Positions 58,831-64,000 of a stretch of 64,000 nt of DNA are shown piece by piece. Below the pieces are notes generated by a model that saw nothing but the letters and a program-made list of their open reading frames with translations, was not told the DNA's origin and ran no database searches. The first letter of the stretch is position 1. Each line of letters opens with the position of its first letter. A program made the translations under genes and the position numbers. Origin of the DNA: Hydractinia symbiolongicarpus (Eukaryota > Cnidaria > Hydrozoa > Anthoathecata > Hydractiniidae); assembly GCF_029227915.1 (NCBI RefSeq), contig NC_079883.1, positions 30,382,001 through 30,446,000 of the forward strand, read 5' to 3'.

Positions 58831-60388
58831 CGAGTCCGGGATTTACGGGAAATCGTAGGTTTTCGTTTGCCGGCGATTAAACTTCTTTTATTCAGCGTCT
58901 CATCAAAAATGAAAACATTTTTGAAAACTACAAGTCTCATGCGTTTTAGTGGTAAAAAAAAAAATTTAAAAAATCGTTCGGGAAATGAGTTTACACCCTG
59001 GGTACTTTCATTGTATACTTTTGACTATACGAGCCGAGTCCGGGATTTACGGGAAATCGCTGGTTTTCGTTTGCCGGCGATTAAATTTCTTTTGTTCAGC
59101 GTCTGATCAAAAATGAAAACATTTTTGAAAACTACAAGTCTCAAGCGTTTTAGTGGTGAAAGGAAAATTTAAAAAATCGTTCGGGAAATAAGTTTATTCC
59201 CTGGGTACTTTCTTTGTATACATTCGACTATACGGGCCAAGCCCGGGATTTACGGGAAATCGCGGGATTTCGATTGCTGGCGATTAAACCTCTTTCATTA
59301 AGCGTCTCGTCAAAAATGAAAACATTTTTGAAAACTACAAGTCTCAGGCGTTTTAGTGGTTAAAAAAAAATTTAAAAAATCGTTCGGGAAATGAGTTTAC
59401 ACCCTGGGTACTTTCTTTGTATACTTTTGACTATACGGGCCGAGTCCGGGATTTACGGGAAATCGCAGGTTTTCGTTTGCCGGCGATTAAACTTCTTTTA
59501 TTCAGCGTCTCATCAAAAATGAAAACATTTTTGAAAACTACAAGTCTCATGCGTTTTAGTGGTGAAAAAATAATTTAAAAAATCGTTCGGGAAATGAGTT
59601 TACTCCCTGGGTACTTTCTTTGTATACTTTTGACTATACGGGCCGAGTCCGGGATTTACGGGAAATCGCGTGTTTTTGTTTGCCGGCGATTAAACTTCTT
59701 TTATTCAGCGTCTCATCAAAAATAAAAACATTTTTGAAAACTACAAGTCTCATGCGTTTTAGTGGTGAAAAAATAATTTAAAAAATCGTTCGGGAAATGA
59801 GTTTACTCCCTGGGTACTTTCTTTGTATACATTCGACTATACGGGCCAAGCCTGGGATTTACGGGAAATCGCGGGTTTTCGTTTGCCGGCGATTAAACCT
59901 CTTTCATTAAGCGTCTCATCAAAAATGAAAACATTTTTGAAAACTACAAGTCTCATGCGTTTTAGTGGTGAAAAAATAAATTAAAAAAACGTTCCGGAAA
60001 TGAGTTTACTCACAGGGTACTTTCTTTGTATACATTCGACTATACGGGCCAAGCCCGGGATTTACGGGAAATCGCGGGTTTTCGTTTGCCGGCGATTAAA
60101 CCTCTTTCATTAAGCGTCTCATCAAACATGAAAACATTTTTGAAAACAACAAGTCTCGTGCGTTTTAGTGGTAAAAAAAAAATTTAAAAAATCGTTCGGG
60201 AAATGAGTTTACTCCCTGGGTACTTTCTTTGTAAACATTCGACTATACGGGCCGAGTCCGGGATTTACGGGAAATCGTAGGTTTTCGTTTGCCGGCGATT
60301 AAACTTCTTTTATTCAGCGTCTCATCAAAAATGAAAACATTTTTGAAAACTACAAGTCTCATGCGTTTTAGTGGTAAAAAAAAAAATT
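57545..60388 (+). repeat. Tandem pair of a 7-monomer repeat (1,422 bp)
   Basis: Copy 1 is about 57545-58966 and copy 2 about 58967-60388. AAATCGCGTG occurs at 58241 and 59663. TTCATTGTATAC with ACGAGCC, TTTCGATTGCTGGC, AAAAACGTTCCGG and TTTGTAAACATTCG all recur at the same offset. The pair begins inside the 15,635-bp duplicated segment. The AAATCGTAGG unit at its right end (about 60276) resembles the 47-50 kb block, so a join between two parts of the array is duplicated with it. Confidence 0.8.
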
Positions 60389-61660
60389 TAAAAAATCGTT
60401 CGGGAAATGAGTTTACACCCTGGTTACTTTCTTTGTATACTTTTGACTATACGGGCCGAGTCCGGGATTTACGGGAAATCGTAGGTTTTCGTTTGCCGGC
60501 GATTAAACTTCTTTTATTCAGCGTCTCATCAAAAATGAAAACATTTTTGAAAACTACAAATCTCATGCGTTTTAGTGGTGAAAAAATAATTTAAAAAATC
60601 GTTCGGGAAATGAGTTTACTCCCTGGGTACTTTCTTTGTATACTTTTGACTATGCGGGCCGAGTCCGGGGTTTACGGGAAATGGCGGGTTTTCGTTTGCC
60701 GGCGACTAAACTTCTTTTATTCAACGTCTGATCAAAAATGAAAACATTTTTGAAAACTACAAGTCTCAAGCTTTTTAGTGGTGAAAAAAGAATTTAAAAA
60801 ATCGTTCGGGAAATGAGTTTACTCCCTGGGTACTTTCTTTGTATACATTCGACTATACGGGCCAAGCCCGGGATTTACGGGAAATCGCGGGATTTCGTTT
60901 GCCGGCGATTAAACCTCTTTCATTAAGCGTCTCATCAAAAATGAAAACATTTTTAAAAACTACAAGTCTCATGCGTTTTAGTGGTAAAAAGAGAATTTAA
61001 AAAATCGTTTCGGAAATGAGTTTACTCACAGGGTACTTTCTTTGTATACATTTGACTATACGGGCCAAGCCCGGGATTTACGGGAAATCGCGGGTTTTCG
61101 TTTGCCGGCGATTAAACCACTTTTATTCAGTGTCTCATTAAAAATGAAAACATTTTTGAAAACTACAAGTCTCATGCGTTTTAGTGGTGAAAAAAAAATT
61201 TAAAAAATCGTTTGGGAAATGAGTTTACACCCTGGGTACTTTCTTTGTATACTTTTGACTATACGGGCCGAGTCCGGGATTTACGGGAAATCGCAGGTTT
61301 TCGTTTGCCGGCGATTAAACTTCCTTTATTCAGCGTCTCATCAAAAATGAAAACATTTTTGAAAACTACAAGTCTCATGCGTTTTAGTGGTGGAAAAACA
61401 AATTAAAAAATCGTTCGGGAAATGAGTTTACTTCCTGGGTACTTTCTTTGTATACTTTTGACTATACGGGCCAAGCCCGGGATTTACGGGAAATCGCGGG
61501 TTTTCGTTTGCCGGCGATTAAACCACTTTTATTCAGTGTCTCATTAAAAATGAAAACATTTTTGAAAACTACAAGTCTCATGCGTTTTAGTGGTGAAAAA
61601 AAAATTTAAAAAATCGTTTGGGAAATGAGTTTACACCCTGGGTACTTTCTTTGTATACTT
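60250..61660 (+). repeat. 1.4-kb segment shared with 49.08-50.49 kb
   Basis: The segment matches at an offset of 11,170 bp, seen in AAATCGTAGG, CCTGGTTACTTTC, eleven-A barcode, CAAGCTTTTTAGTGG, AAAAAGAGAATTT and GAAAAAACAAATT units in the same order. Differences include CTACAAATCTCATG near 60555 and GTGGTGGAAAAACAAATT near 61388. Similarity stops near 61670, where GGGCCAAGCCCGGG replaces GGGCCGAGTCCGGG. Confidence 0.75.
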
Positions 61661-64000
61661 TTGACTATACGGGCCAAGCCCGGGATTTACGGGAAATCAC
61701 GGGTTTTCGTTTGCCGGCGATTAAACTTCTTTTATTCAGCGTCTCATCAAAAATGAAAACATTTTTGAAAACTATAAATCTTATGCGTTTTAGTGGTGAA
61801 AAAATAATTTAAAAAATCGTTCCGGAAATGAGTTTACTCACAGGGTACTTTCTTTGTATACATTCAACTATACGGGCCAAGCCCGGGATTTACGGGAAAT
61901 CGCGGGTTTTCGTTTGCCGGCGATTAAACCTCTTTCATTAGGCGTCTCATCAAAAATGAAAACATTTTTGAAAACTACAAGTCTCATGCGTTTTAGTGGT
62001 GAAAAAATAATTTAAAAAATCGTTCGGGAAATGAGTTTACTCCCTGGGTACTTTCTTTGTATACTTTTGACTATGCGGGCCGAGTCCGGGGTTTACGGGA
62101 AATGGCGGGTTTTCGTTTGCCGGCGACTAAACTTCTTTTATGCAACGTCTGATCAAAAATGAAAACGTTTTTGAAAACTACAAGTCTCAAGCTTTTTAGT
62201 GGTGAAAAAAGAATTTAAAAAATCGTTCGGGAAATGAGTTTACTCCCTGGGTACTTTCTTTGTATACATTCGACTATACGGGCCAAGCCCGGGATTTACG
62301 GGAAATCGCGGGATTTCGTTTGCCGGCGATTAAACCTCTTTCATTAAGCGTCTCATCAAAAATGAAAACATTTTTAAAAACTACAAGTCTCATGCGCTTT
62401 AGTGGTAAAAAGAGAATTTAAAAAATCGTTTCGGAAATGAGTTTACTCACAGGGTACTTTCTTTGTATACATTTGACTATACGGGCCAAGCCCGGGATTT
62501 ACGGGAAATCGCGGGTTTTCGTTTGCCGGCGATTAAACCACTTTTATTCAGTGTCTTATTAAAAATGAAAACATTTTTGAAAACTACAAGTCTCATGCGT
62601 TTTAGTGGTGAAAAAAAAATTTAAAAAATCGTTTGGGAAATGAGTTTACACCCTGGGTACTTTCTTTGTATACTTTTGACTATACGGGCCGAGTCCGGGA
62701 TTTACGGGAAATCGCAGGTTTTCGTTTGCCGGCGATTAAACTTCCTTTATTCAGCGTCTCATCAAAAATGAAAACATTTTTGAAAACTACAAGTCTCATG
62801 CGTTTTAGTGGTGAAAAAACAAATTAAAAAATCGTTCGGGAAATGAGTTTACTTCCTGGGTACTTTCTTTGTATACTTTTGACTATACGGGCCAAGCCCG
62901 GGATTTACGGGAAATCGCGGGTTTTCGTTTGCCGGCGATTAAACTTCTTTTATTCAGCGTCTCATCAAAAATGAAAACATTTTTGAAAACTATAAGTCTT
63001 ATGCGTTTTAGTGGTGAAAAAATAATTTAAAAAATCGTTCCGGAAATGAGTTTACTCACAGGGTACTTTCTTTGTATACATTCAACTATACGGGCCAAGC
63101 CCGGGATTTACGGGAAATCGCGGGTTTTCGTTTGCCGGCGATTAAACCTCTTTCATTAGGCGTCTCATCAAAAATGAAAACATTTTTGAAAACTACAAGT
63201 CTTATGCGTTTTAGTGGTGAAAAAATAATTTAAAAAATCGTTTTGGAAATGAGTTTACTCACAGGGTACTTTCTTTGTACACATTCGACTATACGGGTCA
63301 AGCCCGGGATTTACGGGAAATCGCGGGTTTTCGTTTGCCGGCGATTAAACTTCTTTTATTCAGCGTCTTATCAAAAATGAAAACATTTTTAAAAACTACA
63401 AGTCTCATGGCCTTTAGTGGTAAAAAAAATATTTAAAAAATCGTTCGGGAAATGAGTTCACTCCCTGGGTACTTTCTTAGTGTACATTCGACTATACGGG
63501 CCAAGCCCGGGATTTACGGCAAATCGCGGGATTTCGTTTGCCGGCGATTAAACCTCTTTCATTAAGCGTCTCATCAAAAATCAAATAAATTTTTGAAAAC
63601 TGCAAGTGTCATGCGTTTTAGTGGTGAAAAGATAATTTAAAAAATCGTTTTGGAAATGAGTTTACTCACAGGGTACTTTCTTTGTATACATTCGACTATA
63701 CGGGCCAAGCCCGGGATTTACGGGAAATCGCGGGTTTTCGTTTGCCGGCGATTAAACCTCTTTCATTAAGCGTCTCATCGAAAATGAAAACATTTTTGAA
63801 AACTACAAGTCTCATGCGTTTTAGTGGTAAAAAAAAATATTAAAAAAATCGTTCGGGAAATGAGTTTACTCCCTGGATACTTTCTTTGTATACTTTTGAC
63901 TATACGGGCCGAGTCCGGGATTTACGGGAAATCGCAGGTTTTCGTTTGCCGGCGATTAAACTTCTTTTATTCAGCGTCTCATCAAAAATGAAAACATTTT
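61212..64000 (+). repeat. Copy 3 of the 52-64 kb module, running off the window
   Basis: A 1,421-bp (7-unit) register links 61212 and 62633. From about 62.6 kb the order of marks follows the first module: TATAAGTCTT (62991), TTCAACTATACGGG, GTACACATTCG, TTCTTAGTGTAC (63475), AATCAAATAAATTT, then CATCGAAAATG and CTGGATACTTTC. The offset to the first module is about 10,764 bp and holds to the last base. Private changes include TTATGCAACGTC near 62139, GAAAACGTTTTTG near 62161 and ACGGGTCAAGCC near 63294. Confidence 0.78.

Larger units (their letters stand above)
214..64000 (+). repeat. Satellite DNA array, about 203-bp monomer, about 314 units
   Basis: Every stretch from about 214 to the window end is a copy of the same unit in the same orientation. 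Successive GTATAC, GCCGGCGATTAAAC and GCGTCTCATCAAAAATG landmarks recur at 201 to 205 bp, most often 203. The hand-counted GC content of one unit is 75 of 203 bases. Units differ mainly by substitutions at a limited set of diagnostic sites, by one-base indels, and by the length and make-up of an A-rich tract after TTTTAGTGGT. I found no inserted foreign sequence. Size, uniform orientation and multi-monomer periodicities are typical of eukaryotic centromeric or other heterochromatic satellites. I do not recognise the family. The right edge lies beyond the window. Confidence 0.98.

Noticed and set aside
1522-60388. Assembly-generated duplication as the full explanation of the long repeats
   Set aside because: Most paired blocks carry several private substitutions in each copy, which exact assembly duplication would not give. 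It remains possible for the few blocks with no noticed difference, such as 13891-14296.
1578-62827. Repeated 64-codon plus-strand open frames (about thirty copies)
   Set aside because: Each is the same part of the 203-bp unit. They open at TTG only where TCGGG has become TTGGG (or a similar change), and close in the A-rich tract. Unit length is not a multiple of three and frames are broken in most monomers, so there is no sign of coding selection.
214-64000. CRISPR array
   Set aside because: The period is 203 bp and the whole unit is conserved. There are no short repeats separated by unrelated spacers.

Overview
The window is almost entirely one satellite DNA array. Bases 1 to about 213 are a non-repetitive, AT-rich flank. 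From about 214 to the last base the sequence is a head-to-tail, single-orientation tandem repeat with a basic unit of about 203 bp, roughly 314 units by length. The array is cut off by the window end. I found no protein gene, rRNA, tRNA, CRISPR array or transposon inside it. The many short open frames are repeat artefacts: most begin at TTG, each is a copy of the same 203-bp unit, and 203 is not a multiple of 3.

The length, monomer size and nested multi-monomer repeats point to a eukaryotic heterochromatic satellite, pericentromeric, centromeric or subtelomeric. I do not recognise the monomer and cannot name the species. A hand count of one monomer gives about 37% GC and 11 CpG sites, more than expected from its base composition. 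That argues against heavy germline CpG methylation and fits an invertebrate better than a vertebrate, but this is inference.

Two monomer classes interleave irregularly. Type A carries TTTTGAC, GGGCCGAGTCC, usually GCAGG, and CTTCTTTTATTCAGCG. Type B carries ATTCGAC, GGGCCAAGCCC, GCGGG, and CCTCTTTCATTAAGCG. An A-rich tract at one end of each unit changes by family and acts as a barcode. Using these markers the array divides into blocks. 0.2-7.4 kb is the array edge, with an 11-unit (2,232 bp) duplication. 7.4-14.3 kb has 4-, 8- and 7-unit duplications. 15.1-28.4 kb is a nested domain with a 23-unit (4,659 bp) higher-order repeat, its copy shortened by exactly one 4-unit block, and flanking blocks related to each other. 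28.1-33.1 kb has 2-, 4- and 3-unit repeats. 33.5-41.2 kb is a rearranged 19-unit repeat. 44.1-46.2 kb has a 5-unit repeat and 47.0-50.7 kb an 8-unit plus a 2-unit repeat. 52-64 kb is a mosaic of segments also found elsewhere, including a 2.7 kb segment shared at a distance of 15,635 bp.

Points most worth a second look are these. Type B monomers carry a TTCG-N6-CGGG element one base shorter in spacing than the mammalian CENP-B box. Four CGGG motifs lie about one helical turn apart. Each monomer has a conserved 18-bp hairpin. A perfect 14-bp palindrome is confined to 13 monomers between 14.5 and 25.5 kb. The apparent duplication breakpoints recur in a few parts of the monomer. Coordinates of duplicated blocks are read by eye from diagnostic variants and are accurate to tens of bases at their ends.
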